A stretch of 64,000 nucleotides of DNA from a bacterium endosymbiont of Escarpia laminata. GTDB lineage: Bacteria; Pseudomonadota; Gammaproteobacteria; Chromatiales; Chromatiaceae. A model generated the notes under the pieces. The model saw only the letters and a list, made by a program, of their open reading frames with translations. It did not search any database and was not told where the DNA came from. A program made the translations under genes and the position numbers. The DNA is taken from contig QGON01000064.1 in NCBI GenBank assembly GCA_003660235.1, forward strand, positions 1-64,000, read 5' to 3'. This document shows, piece after piece, positions 54,806 to 64,000 of the stretch. Positions within the stretch are counted from its first letter, which is position 1; each line of letters starts with the position of its first letter.

Positions 54806-56048
54806 TGCGAGGCGCCTCACGCCTACAACCTATCTCTCCCTGGCCGTGCGAAACCTGCTACGAAATCCACGCCGCACAGGCATTACGCTGGCGACCATGA
54901 TTTTCGGTATCGCCACGCTGACCCTGCTCAGTGCCCTCAATGATGGCTGGCTGGAGCAGATGAGGGACAACTTTATTCTCAGTTTCACCGGGCATGTACA
55001 GATACATACCAGCGGATTCGAGTCCTCACAGAACCTCAATGACCATATCAAGGATCCCAGCGAGATAATCCTGCTGGTACAGGACTCCCCGGAGATCCAG
55101 GGCTGGACGCAGCGCATTCGCACCTCCGGTCTGGTCTCTCTCGGAGGCAGCAGTACCGGCGTCCAGATCATGGCCACCGACCCTGAACAAGAGACTTGGG
55201 TAACACATATGCACCGGGGACTTAAACAGGGCCGCTGGCTCAATCCCGGTTCATCCCACGATCTTCTGTTGGGCATCACGGTGGCACAGAACATCGGCGC
55301 TGAAATTGGCGACAGGATCGTGCTCATGGCGCAACGTCCTGACGGTGAGATGGTCTCCGAAATCTTTTTTCTGCGCGGCATTCTCGAGACCGGCGCGCCT
55401 CAGATTGACCGCACACTGGCGCTGATTCCCCTAAATGCCGCACAGGACTGGCTCGAGATGGGAGAGTCCGTCACCGACATCGTCATAAGAGCCAACAGCC
55501 ATGATGACACTGCCAGGCTTCAGCAGCGGTTCAATCAGGCGTTTGCCAGTGATGGCTATGAGATCCTCGCCTGGCAGAATCTCGATCCGATGGTTCGCCA
55601 ATGGCTGGAGTTCAGCGATGCCTACGGCCTTATCATCATCCTTGTTGTGGTGGCACTGGTACTCACCGAGATCCTTAATACCATGTTGATCGCCCTCCAT
55701 GAGCGGCAGAAAGAGCTTGGCATCATGATCGCCATCGGCACCCGAAAGTCGCAAATCTTTTTTATGCTGTTGCTGGAGGCCGTGATGCTGATCCTGCTCG
55801 GCGGCGCCCTGGGTTACGGTGCCGGCGGCCTGCTTGTTTTACATCTCTCAGAGACCGGCATCGACCTCTCCTATTTTGCCAATGCCTTCAAGTTCTTCTA
55901 TATGGATCCTGTCATACTGCCGCTGCTGACCCTCGATTCAGCCACACGGATCCTCGGCACCACACTGGTCGCCGCCCTGCTCGCAGGCCTCTATCCGGCC
56001 TGGAGGGCGACAAAAACGGACATCAGCCAATCCCTGCGAACCTTCTGA
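54798..56048 (+). CDS. MacB/LolE-like ABC permease
   Basis: 416 residues starting at GTG 54798, which overlaps the stop of the first permease; the frame is open further upstream but that part lies inside the neighbour. First helix near residues 20-45 (LLRNPRRTGITLATMIFGIA), large periplasmic domain, then three C-terminal helices with EILNTMLIALHERQKELGIM. It resembles permease 1, so the transporter is probably a heterodimer in the inner membrane, like LolCE. Gene order matches lipoprotein or lipid extraction systems. Confidence 0.85.
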   Translation: MSDARRLTPTTYLSLAVRNLLRNPRRTGITLATMIFGIATLTLLSALNDGWLEQMRDNFILSFTGHVQIHTSGFESSQNLNDHIKDPSEIILLVQDSPEIQGWTQRIRTSGLVSLGGSSTGVQIMATDPEQETWVTHMHRGLKQGRWLNPGSSHDLLLGITVAQNIGAEIGDRIVLMAQRPDGEMVSEIFFLRGILETGAPQIDRTLALIPLNAAQDWLEMGESVTDIVIRANSHDDTARLQQRFNQAFASDGYEILAWQNLDPMVRQWLEFSDAYGLIIILVVVALVLTEILNTMLIALHERQKELGIMIAIGTRKSQIFFMLLLEAVMLILLGGALGYGAGGLLVLHLSETGIDLSYFANAFKFFYMDPVILPLLTLDSATRILGTTLVAALLAGLYPAWRATKTDISQSLRTF

Positions 56049-56050
56049 CC

Positions 56051-56896
56051 ATGATTCAGCCAGACAACAGTTCAGCTATCATCACCATCAAGAAGCTGCA
56101 TAAATGCTATTGGGTCGGCAGCATGCCTTTCCCTGCGCTCAACGGCGTCAACCTCTCAATCGATAAGGGGGAGTTTGCTGTTCTCGCCGGACGCTCGGGC
56201 TCTGGAAAAAGTACGCTACTGAATGTCATTGGCGCACTTGAATCTGTCGACAAAGGTGAAGTCATCGTCAATGGCGCAAATATTCTCGGCATGAATCACA
56301 CTGAACGCACCCTCTTTCGACTGCACAATATCGGTTTTGTTTTTCAATCATTCAACCTGATCAGAGTGCTAAGTGCCAGGGAGAACATCGCCTATGTCTG
56401 CCAACTACAGGGCATGGAGAAAAAAGAGAGCGAAGCGATCGCCGACCACTGGTTGAATGAAGTGGATATAGGGCATCTCGGCTACCGCAGACCTGACCAG
56501 CTCTCCGGCGGCCAACAGCAGCGGGTCGCCGTGGCCAGAGCATTGGCGAGCAATCCAAAGATCGTGCTGGCCGATGAACCCACCGCAAACCTCGATACCC
56601 TGACCGGTCAGAAGCTGATGTGTCTGCTACAGCAGCTCAACGATAAATTCGGCACCACCTTTCTGATCTCATCCCATGATCCCGATGTCAAAAATGCCGC
56701 CAGCCGTCTCATCAAGCTCGCCGATGGTCAGGTGGTGCGCAAGTGGGAAAAGATCCCTCCTGCTCCACCGCCAATCAGTAAAGCCTGCCCTATAAAGAAT
56801 CTGCCAATAGCCCAAAGAATACGGCAATTCCTGCGCAAAAAGCGCAAAAGATCTTCACAAAGGGACAACAAAGGCTCTACGCCACGCCGTTCATAA
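56051..56896 (+). CDS. ABC transporter ATPase, LolD/MacB-like
   Basis: 281 residues. Walker [10 protein letters not shown] (47-55), Q loop FVFQSFNLI, signature [15 protein letters not shown], Walker [13 protein letters not shown] and switch His in ISSHDPDV. After the ATPase core there is an unusual basic tail (about 235-281, [17 protein letters not shown]) not usual in LolD. 2 bp after the permease, last gene of the module; a terminator follows at 56926-56953. Confidence 0.92.
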   Translation: MIQPDNSSAIITIKKLHKCYWVGSMPFPALNGVNLSIDKGEFAVLAGRSGSGKSTLLNVIGALESVDKGEVIVNGANILGMNHTERTLFRLHNIGFVFQSFNLIRVLSARENIAYVCQLQGMEKKESEAIADHWLNEVDIGHLGYRRPDQLSGGQQQRVAVARALASNPKIVLADEPTANLDTLTGQKLMCLLQQLNDKFGTTFLISSHDPDVKNAASRLIKLADGQVVRKWEKIPPAPPPISKACPIKNLPIAQRIRQFLRKKRKRSSQRDNKGSTPRRS

Positions 56897-56925
56897 AAAA
56901 CCGATGGCGCACGCACTGAAACAAA

Positions 56926-56953
56926 AAAGCCGGCCCTGAACCAGGCCGGCTTT
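56926..56953 (+). terminator. Intrinsic terminator of the ABC module
   Basis: AAAGCCGGCC pairs with GGCCGGCTTT around CTGAACCA, with T residues after the stem and A residues before it, so it can work in both directions. Confidence 0.85.
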
Positions 56954-56968
56954 CACTTGTGGTCTTTT

Positions 56969-57122
56969 GTAGGTCGGGTTAGATGCGCGTTGCACCAAGT
57001 TTAAATTCCATCACTCGACTTGCCGCGCATTGTAACCCGACACCGTTCCGTCGGGTTACGTCGCGAGGAAATCGTTGTACCCGATCCAAGTTGAGTGCCA
57101 TTTCGCGCCTAACCCGACCTAC
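56969..57122. mobile_element. MITE-like element between convergent modules
   Basis: 154 bp bounded by GTAGGTCGGGTTAG (56969) and its complement CTAACCCGACCTAC (57109-57122). An inner pair GTAACCCGAC and GTCGGGTTAC (57031-57060 region) makes a second hairpin. No coding capacity. Similar GTAGGTCGGGTTAG elements are widespread in bacterial intergenic DNA. No clear target duplication. Confidence 0.75.
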
Positions 57123-57178
57123 GTTTATCTCCGGCATCCATACAGTCGTACGTTTTTCAAGAACCACTTGGGCTGTGA

Positions 57179-59949
57179 CTAATTATCACCAAACACAAAC
57201 TTCGGTTTGAGCCACTTCACCAGCAGCGGCAGCAGCAACAGCGCCGTCACCACGTCGATCAGAAGCGCCTCACTGATGTAGATACCCAATCCCCAGGTAT
57301 TTGCCAGATCGGTATTCAGCAGCGGAACGAAACAACCCAGCAACACCAGTACGGAGACGATGACCGCAGATCCGGTAGTGTTCAGGGTGTTCTCCAGCGA
57401 CTTGGTCCAGTCACCGGCGGTGGCCTGCATCTCTTCACGAAGTCGCGATATCATATAGATGCCGTAGTCGACACCCAGTCCCATTGCGATACTCAATGCA
57501 ACTTGCAGATGGAAGGCGAGGTTGCCGGACCAGTTCTGCACGCTGGTGAAGTAGCCGCCAAGACCATACTGGGCATACAGAGTGATGAACAGCAACACAA
57601 CCAGGATCACCGAAACCGTCACCGAACGGAATATCAGTGCCGCGATAACGAAGATTGCCGCCGCCGTCAGCATGGGACCGGAGAGCCAGTTGGCAACCGC
57701 CACTTCCCGGGTTGCTTCGGTCGCCCCAAGGAAACCGCCAACCGCAGGCCTGACATAATCAGGACCCTCCACGGATAACTCATTGGTATCACCCGACAGG
57801 TCTTCCACCGGACCAGTGCGCAGACCGAAATTGACTTTGCTGAAACCGGGATCATTCTTGTGATCCTCAATATACTGCTGAATATCCATGGTGACCTGAT
57901 GGGTCTCCTTCGGATCCATGGTGTTGACAAATCCCATTACTACACCATCGTTCCAATCCCGGGTAACGAAGGAGTCCATGTCGCCATCGTCTGTCATGGT
58001 CTCCAGCAGACCATTGTAGAGCTGCACAATATCGTCACCACTGCGATCGTCTTCCGGATCGATGCTGCGCAGCTTGGCAGAGGTCGGGATGTAGAGATCC
58101 TTGATGTCCGGCATGGTGCCCGGTTCCGCCGTCAACAGCATGTTGAGGAGACGGATGTACTGTGCATAGGAGCCGGTGAAGCCGATAAACTCATGGGCGC
58201 GCATCCACACTCCTCCATCGCCTCGATATCCGCCAGCACATCAGCCTGGTTGAAGATACCCTGCGCCCCGCAGGGATCAGGGTCCCAGCATCCAAGTTTT
58301 GTCTTGTACTTCTCGCACTGTGCCAGGCGCTCGCCCATATCCTCGATATCGAAGAGTTCTTCAGGAAAGGGTTCGTCGACGCAGGTTTCCGCCACCGGCT
58401 CCTTACCTCGAATCGGCACGGTCACGGAGATAACCCCGGGCATGATCTCATTCAGACGTTCGATCTGCTGAATGGTGATTGACTGCTCCTTGAATGCGGC
58501 CCGGGAGTAGTTGATCCCCTTCTCCACGCCAGGCATCAGATCGTCGGAAGTGCCGTTGAGAATATCGGTATAGTAGGTCGACACGCCAAAGATCAACGCG
58601 ACAAAACCAATCGGCAGCCATTTTCCCGGTCCTGCCAGCAGACCGGAGATGAAGCCCCCCACCTTGGTCTCCCACCCCCGTTCGAGTTCGGCCTCTTCCC
58701 TATTCGCTTCCGCCTTATTGCAGGGAAAGCTGAGCATCAGCAACGGAATCAATGTCGTGGTTGAGAACAGCAGGGTCAGCATGCCGAACATGCCGAAGTA
58801 GGCGTATGCCTTGTAGAAGGAGATATCCACCGTCGCCAACGTGGCAAAACCCACCATGTCGGTCACGATTGAGAGCGTGGCCGGAACGATAGTATGGGAG
58901 ATCGAAACCTTGGCGGCAGTCTCGCATTCAACCCCCTTCGCCTGCTCCTGCATAAATCGGCGGGTCACCTGTACCGAGTGCCCGATACCGATTGCCAACA
59001 GCAACATCGGGGTCAGCACCATCATGGTAGTCAGCTTGAATGCAGTAAAACCCATCAGACCGAGGGTCAAAATGATGGTCGCGCCCACACCAAGCATCGG
59101 GAACAGCGCCCCGCGCCAGTTGCGGAACTCAAACCAGAGCGCTGCAACCACGATCACCAATGAGATGACAAAGAGCCACCATTTGTTGACCAGGTCCGCC
59201 AGCATCCAGGCAAGAAAGTAGGGCTCACCCGCCACCAAAAGCTCATAGCGGTCATCCGCACCATGCTCATCCATCATGGCACGCACTTCACGTACCCAGG
59301 GCAGGTAGATCTCTTTTACATCGTCGGTATAGTCACCGATGATAAAGAGCGATTTGGCGATACAGTTGTTTGCAACGCGATCAGAAAATTCGCATTTATT
59401 GCCATCCGCGTCTTCAAATCCCACCAGCATCGGCCCCATTACAGGGTTTGTCTCGATACCCTCTTTAAGAAAGGCAAGCTGCTCTTTAGCCGTTGCAGGG
59501 TCGCTGCTGATGCCTGCTGTGGGAATCAGACGCTTGAAAACGAGGCCATTCTCATCCGCCCCCATATATTTGATCTTCTTCGCCGCGATGTCGATGAAGT
59601 TGGAAGGCCGGGATGTCTCCAGAGAGACCAATATTTCATGGATCTCCTGTACCTTGTTGATAAACCAGCTCTGGTAGACATCACCCTCTTTGATCCGCAG
59701 CGTGGCAACCATCAGATTGCCCATGCCGTAGTTATGTTCGGCATAGAGGTTGGTGGCGACATAGCGGTTACTGGGCGGTAACAGCGTATCAGGATCGTTA
59801 CGCATATCCAGATTCTTGACCTGTAATGCAGTAATGACTGTCATTATCAACAACAGAAACATCAGCGGTTTGCGGTGACGGACTACAAACGCCGCATAAC
59901 GTTCGGCCAATGTGTTATTCGATTTGTTATTGGTTGCAGCATCGCTCAT
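57179..59949 (-). pseudogene. MMPL/RND family exporter, frameshifted
   Basis: Two frames, 58132-59949 and 57179-58210, join into one RND protein of about 922 residues: N-terminal helix (RHRKPLMFLLLIMTVITALQ), periplasmic domain, SSD-like helices (MMVLTPMLLLAIGIGHSVQV), a second periplasmic domain with several Cys (CVDEPFPEEL to CWDPDPCG), and C-terminal helices (VALSIAMGLGVDYGIYMISR). The break is at 58206-58210: GAGGAG is followed by TGTGG where TGG-ATG-CGC would keep the frame, so a TG was duplicated. Total length is 3n+2, as expected. Members of this DUF1302-linked family are thought to move hydrophobic compounds or lipids. Follows a strong terminator after the DUF1302 gene. Confidence 0.85.
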
Positions 59950-59982
59950 AGCGAAGACCTCTACCGGAAGGGTAAAATAGAA

Positions 59983-60016
59983 AAGGCAGACAGCGGCGTC
60001 TACCGCTGTCTGCCTT
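59983..60016 (-). terminator. Strong hairpin between DUF1302 gene and RND gene
   Basis: A perfect 14-bp stem, AAGGCAGACAGCGG with its complement, around a six-base loop; read on the minus strand it is followed by TTTCTATTTT. It lies between two genes on the same strand, so it should reduce transcription into the RND gene. Confidence 0.8.
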
Positions 60017-60049
60017 AGTTTAGATCAAAATACAGATATCATAGGAAAC

Positions 60050-62065
60050 TTATTCGAAGATCCACCTGAGTCCCAACTGTACATTTGATGAGTCGGCGAA
60101 CTGACCGAAGGTCGTATTCTCTTCACCCCAATAGTTGTTCCACTCGAAGGCGCCGATGATCTCGTCGGTAAAGCTGTACTCCACGTCGAAACGATTCCAC
60201 CAACCACCGGTTTCTTCGAACATGACGATGTTGTTCCAGCGATGCTCCTGAGAACCACCGAAAGGCTTGGAGAAGAAGAGTGAATAGAACTCCTTGAACT
60301 CACGCGCCTTGTACATGCCGTTGCTCATGTTCATGGTGGGCATGTCGCCGGTGTATCTGGAGCAGTCAAACTCTCCACCCACCTGCGTTTTGCAGGTTCT
60401 CTCCTCTTCAATAAAGTCTATATTCCAGAACTGGATAAACTGAGCACTCACCAGCATGTTGGTCGCCACAGTGATATCCGCGCCCAACACATACTTGAGC
60501 ATGTCCGCCTCTTCCATGACCAACGCATTGGTAAGGTCGCCGACCGCCAGCAGTCGTTTGTCAACGACAGGCTGCATCTCATCCTTGTTATAGAGAATCT
60601 CGCCTCGAAGTACGATCGACCCCATGGAACCCGTATCCCACGCATAATCGAGGGCGCCGCCGAGACTGTGGATACGATTCAGTTTTTCCGTAAACCGCAG
60701 CTCAGGCGCTGTAGTGTTAGCATTCGGCGCACCCGTGATTGGATCAAAGTCGCCGTAATACGCACCTGCCGCGTTCTTAACCAAGATCGTCGTGGTCGGA
60801 TCAACCGTCAAATCACTACCAACTTGAGCAGCGGTAAGATTGGTCGTCGTATCCGGCATACCGCCGGCACCCGGCGTTACCCGCTGAACCTGCAGTTTTT
60901 CGTTGGTGTTGGGGTCGTACCAGTCCATTTCAATAAATGGATTCGCATCGTAATGGTAGAAATAGTTTACGGAGAAGTTCAGTCCACTATCCATACTATG
61001 CTTATAACGAGTACCGAAGTTGGCATCCATATCATCCGGATAGTCAGTCACATAGCGACTCGTCGCACTGGCAAAGGTATTGAAGGTGGAGAATGTCGCA
61101 TTCCCCATATACTCAAAGGCCGAGGTGGGATTCGATGAATTCCAACCTGAATCAGGAGAGCCGGGGCCGTTCAATCCAGTAATCGGCATCAGATTTGTCA
61201 CGCCGAAGTTACCATTCGGATCACCGGCAGCAAGACCATATTGGGCAATATCATTCAACATCGTTGGGTCACCGCCACTTCCGCCCATAGCCGGTGGACC
61301 ATTAACGAAAAAGTCGACCGTAAAGGTGGTAAAGGGAACCAAACCGATGGGTGATCCAAAAAAGGGAAGCGCCGCGTTGGAAAAACTCTGCGCCACATTA
61401 AGAAAACCATTGACGCCGCCGGTGATGGAGTCGACACCCTTCATCAGGAAGGGCTGCTCTGGATCACCGGAATCATTCAGGCCCGGGATCTTGTTCTGCT
61501 CCACCTGCGAAACGATGAACTGAATATTGCCACTCTCTCCAATATTCTTTTCCGCATTGAGCATCCAGATCGGTATACGCGCATCTTCCATAGCGTTCTG
61601 GTTGAGCTCGCGATAGTCTGTGGGGTTGATGATATCGAGCAGCTTGATGCCGTCCGCCGTGCCCCAGACCACCTGCTGCTTACCAAGACGGAAGTCCCAG
61701 CCAAACGCATAGGTATCGAGGTAGAGTTCCCGGAACCAGTCGTTCTGCGTATCACTCTCGTGCCCCTTGTAATCATCGACACCTTCGGTGTCGTAGATCA
61801 GGTTCAACTCACCATGCCAGGAACTCTCTTCACCGATATCGCCATTGAAGAAGATACGCGCGGAGTTCTCGAACTTCATCAGATCGCCGGCATTGTGTTC
61901 AGCGGTGTCCAGCATGGTCTTGGCCTGACCGGTCCGCTGTCCCGACTTGGTAAAGACTGCAGTTTCATTTTTCAGATAACCACTGATTTCGACTTCAGCC
62001 AGTGCGGCACCAGGCAGCAGCATGGCAGCCAGCATGGACCGATAGAGCACGGAGCGCTTATACAT
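60050..62065 (-). CDS. DUF1302 family outer-membrane protein
   Basis: 671 residues. A signal peptide (MYKRSVLYRSMLAAMLLPGA, cleavage after ALA) precedes a beta-rich protein typical of DUF1302: FFNGDIGEESSWHGELNLIY, GKQQVVWGTADGIKLLDIIN, and PTDYRE. The C-terminus QLGLRWIFE has the alternating hydrophobic pattern of a barrel end. A Gly/Pro/Asn-rich middle stretch (about 200-340) may be loops or a plug. DUF1302 proteins co-occur with DUF1329 and MMPL exporters, and the same trio is seen here; it may form the outer-membrane end of an export path. Confidence 0.9.
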   Translation of the reverse strand: MYKRSVLYRSMLAAMLLPGAALAEVEISGYLKNETAVFTKSGQRTGQAKTMLDTAEHNAGDLMKFENSARIFFNGDIGEESSWHGELNLIYDTEGVDDYKGHESDTQNDWFRELYLDTYAFGWDFRLGKQQVVWGTADGIKLLDIINPTDYRELNQNAMEDARIPIWMLNAEKNIGESGNIQFIVSQVEQNKIPGLNDSGDPEQPFLMKGVDSITGGVNGFLNVAQSFSNAALPFFGSPIGLVPFTTFTVDFFVNGPPAMGGSGGDPTMLNDIAQYGLAAGDPNGNFGVTNLMPITGLNGPGSPDSGWNSSNPTSAFEYMGNATFSTFNTFASATSRYVTDYPDDMDANFGTRYKHSMDSGLNFSVNYFYHYDANPFIEMDWYDPNTNEKLQVQRVTPGAGGMPDTTTNLTAAQVGSDLTVDPTTTILVKNAAGAYYGDFDPITGAPNANTTAPELRFTEKLNRIHSLGGALDYAWDTGSMGSIVLRGEILYNKDEMQPVVDKRLLAVGDLTNALVMEEADMLKYVLGADITVATNMLVSAQFIQFWNIDFIEEERTCKTQVGGEFDCSRYTGDMPTMNMSNGMYKAREFKEFYSLFFSKPFGGSQEHRWNNIVMFEETGGWWNRFDVEYSFTDEIIGAFEWNNYWGEENTTFGQFADSSNVQLGLRWIFE

Positions 62066-62208
62066 AAATTCCTCCCAAAACCTCGCAGGTAGCCGGCAAC
62101 AGGTTCCCCATGGTAGTGCCGACTAATTTTTAGTGCGGACCGCCTCTATTGGGTGGTCCGTCTGTTTTATGGCAGCAATGCCTCCTCCGGCACCTCCGCC
62201 CTTAATCG

Positions 62209-63147
62209 TTAACGCTTGATCTTACGCAGCGTCTTCTCCGACCACTTGCTCTGCTTCCAATCCTGATTGAATTTCACAATCACGTCGGGAATCACCGCCC
62301 AGGTCTCGTGGCCGTTGGAAAGGCTCTTGCCATACCAGTAGGCCCAGGACTGGGCACGTGGATCATCCTGACCGAGACTGACCCAGTTGCGATCGATCAC
62401 CTTGATCTTCTCTCCGCCCTTGAAATAGTCGGTGCGATAGTCGGCAAAGGTCTTGGTATTGATGTAGCTGATACGATTGTCATACCACCAGTTCTGCTTC
62501 TTGGTAGTACTCTTCAGCTTGTAGACCTCTTTGCCTTTGTGTCCGCAAGCAGCTTCCGGCGGACTGGGCAGATACTTGACCTTCACATCGGCGATGCCTC
62601 CCAAGCAGTCGTTGAAGGTTTCAGTCCCCAACAGCTCGTGGGTCTCATCCTGTGGCTTACGCAGGGTGACATCACCAAAGGTGAAATCGGAGCCGCCCCA
62701 GGCATCATCGTGAGCCGGCTCGGCAAAACGGCGGATCTTACGCAGTGCTGGCAGCCAGATGGCGTAGGACTGACTCTTGTTATCATCGCTGTAGTCAGTG
62801 ATCAACATGCCGGTGCCACGCAGCTTACCGGAACGGAAGATCGCCAGATCCATTGAGTTAATTGCGCTATCACTGAAGTTATTATTGACGTAACGCTCCA
62901 GAGCGATGGTGGTCGGCTTCTTGCCTTTCGACTTGTTGATCAGCACGGTCATCGTTCTGCCTTTCTTGGTGATACCGTAGTTCTTCAGCGCATAGAAGTG
63001 GTTGACGAAGTAGACCTGATCAGCGATGGCGTTGGCATCCGGTGTGCCTGTAGGCATGGGGAGATTCTTGGATACGCCGGCAAAAGCCTCGGCGGACAAA
63101 AGTACCGGAACGACCGCGATTGCGGCCACAAGCTTGCGCAGTTGCAT
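62209..63147 (-). CDS. LolA-like / DUF1329-associated lipoprotein-sorting protein (RND-linked)
   Basis: 312 residues from the ATG at 63147 (MQLRKLVAAIAVVPVLLSAE), preceded by AGGAGG at eight bases, so the ten-codon longer frame is not used. Signal peptide cleaved near AFA. The mature protein has WLPALRKIRRFAEP and DAWGGSDF (148-155), the same motif as the ABC-linked carrier at 52785-53564, placing both in the outer-membrane lipoprotein-sorting family. Heads the DUF1302-RND module. The 293 bp upstream holds no gene and no clear promoter. Confidence 0.85.
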   Translation of the reverse strand: MQLRKLVAAIAVVPVLLSAEAFAGVSKNLPMPTGTPDANAIADQVYFVNHFYALKNYGITKKGRTMTVLINKSKGKKPTTIALERYVNNNFSDSAINSMDLAIFRSGKLRGTGMLITDYSDDNKSQSYAIWLPALRKIRRFAEPAHDDAWGGSDFTFGDVTLRKPQDETHELLGTETFNDCLGGIADVKVKYLPSPPEAACGHKGKEVYKLKSTTKKQNWWYDNRISYINTKTFADYRTDYFKGGEKIKVIDRNWVSLGQDDPRAQSWAYWYGKSLSNGHETWAVIPDVIVKFNQDWKQSKWSEKTLRKIKR

Positions 63148-63440
63148 TAATGCATCCTCCTGTTGGACGGCATTCAAACTGAAAACCGTCAGAGTATTAT
63201 TGAGTTAGCCACTTCTTATCGAGGACTATTTGTACCCGTTACGCCGCATTAGACATGAATGAATACGCTCTATGCAATAAGGGATTACCTTAACCCCCCT
63301 GGAATTTGACGCCACACCGTCTCGTAAATACGACAGCGCATTGGTTTCGATGGCTAAGAGTCGGAGTCAGACAGGAGAGAGTGGTGGGCAATGGGTATAG
63401 AGTCTGACGGGTTGCTTTCAACCTCTACCGGACTGCAACC

Positions 63441-64000
63441 TCAACCCAACTCGGCAAGCAGCCGCTCCATCATTCCGCTTGCCTGCCCCAGGTACCCGCC
63501 ACCAAAGAGATTCAGGTGATTGAGGATATGATAAAGATTGTAGAACGTCTTGCGGGTTGAATAACCAGGATCCAACGGCCAGGCCTCATGGTAGGCTGCA
63601 TAGAAGTCGCTACCGAAACCGCCGAACAGCTCAGTCATCGCCAGATCCGCCTCACGGTCTCCAAAATAGACGGCCGGATCGAAGATAACTGGATTCCCCT
63701 GTAGATCGTAGGCCAAATTCCCCCCCCAGAGGTCTCCATGCAGCAGGGATGCCTTGGGACTATGATCGAGCAGCGCAGGAGACGCCAGCAGGAGCCGTTC
63801 CCCCATGCGCTGTAGTGCCCCGCCATAGCCATTGCGGCCGGCAAGTTCAAGTTGGAAACCGAGGCGCCGACGCTGCCAGAAGAGTATCCAGCTTTCGTCT
63901 GGCGTGTTCGACTGAAACGTTGAACCGATAGTGTTGTCCCGCCACCAGCCAAACGCTGACTGCACAGTCCGGTGCATCTCCGCCAACTGCCTCCCAGCCA
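63441..64000 (-). CDS. Fructosamine/ketosamine-3-kinase family protein, partial
   Basis: The last 186 codons of a gene whose start is beyond the right edge. The catalytic loop HGDLWGGN, the metal site FDPAVYFGDREADLAM, and FGWWRDNTIGS identify the fructosamine-kinase family (PF03881), which phosphorylates sugar-amine adducts so they break down, repairing glycated proteins. The frame remains open to the end of the window (AGRQLAEMHR), so the TTG at 63986 is not the real start. Cytoplasmic. Confidence 0.9.
   Translation of the reverse strand, partial: AGRQLAEMHRTVQSAFGWWRDNTIGSTFQSNTPDESWILFWQRRRLGFQLELAGRNGYGGALQRMGERLLLASPALLDHSPKASLLHGDLWGGNLAYDLQGNPVIFDPAVYFGDREADLAMTELFGGFGSDFYAAYHEAWPLDPGYSTRKTFYNLYHILNHLNLFGGGYLGQASGMMERLLAELG

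Overview
The window is a 64 kb piece of a gammaproteobacterial chromosome. The ssb, MFS, uvrA block next to rplQ, the fused rpoBC, str, S10, spc and alpha ribosomal clusters, the tRNA-Tyr-Gly-Thr-tuf-tRNA-Trp-secE-nusG order, and the TPR lipoprotein, ispE, tRNA-Gln, prs, rplY, pth string are all gammaproteobacterial arrangements. Base composition is moderately GC-rich and even. Genes of the first 9 kb suggest a marine or chemoautotrophic lineage, possibly a sulfur oxidiser; that is inference from gene content only.

Region 1 (1-9.4 kb, accessory): a transposase fragment at the left edge; an SLC13-type transporter and nhaD antiporter operon on the minus strand, with nhaD split by an insertion of about 0.45 kb; divergently, a sensor kinase, an NtrC-type sigma-54 activator, and a protein whose Cys-x-Asp-Glu / His / Cys pattern matches the LCIB/LCIC (limiting-CO2-inducible) carbonic anhydrase family. 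The divergent gap holds two opposed sigma-54 type promoters with a palindrome between them. My reading is a sigma-54 controlled ion and inorganic-carbon uptake module; the carbonic-anhydrase call and both promoters come from motif reading only.

Region 2 (9.4-15.2 kb): ssb, a YajR-like MFS permease, uvrA, and an S-adenosyl-L-methionine hydrolase (DUF62).

Region 3 (15.2-47.4 kb, minus strand): one of the longest housekeeping clusters of the genome. In transcription order it has tRNA-Tyr, tRNA-Gly, tRNA-Thr, tufB, tRNA-Trp, secE, nusG, rplK, rplA, L10 leader, rplJ, rplL, rpoB, rpoC, rpsL, rpsG, fusA, tufA, the S10 operon, the spc operon with secY, rpmJ, and the alpha operon to rplQ. Recognisable sigma-70 promoters with GC-rich discriminators lie before tRNA-Tyr and rpsL.

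Region 4 (47.6-52.7 kb, plus strand): TPR lipoprotein, ispE (no lolB between them), tRNA-Gln, prs, rplY, pth.

Region 5 (52.7-63.2 kb): two convergent envelope-export modules. The plus-strand module has a LolA-like periplasmic protein, two MacB/LolE-like permeases (the first frameshifted) and an ABC ATPase. The minus-strand module has a LolA-like protein, a DUF1302 outer-membrane protein and an MMPL/RND transporter (frameshifted by a TG duplication). A 154-bp MITE-like element lies between them. The right edge carries the 3' part of a fructosamine-kinase family gene.

Three genes are broken in accessory regions while the housekeeping cluster is intact, so these are either real decay or, for the two frameshifts, assembly errors.
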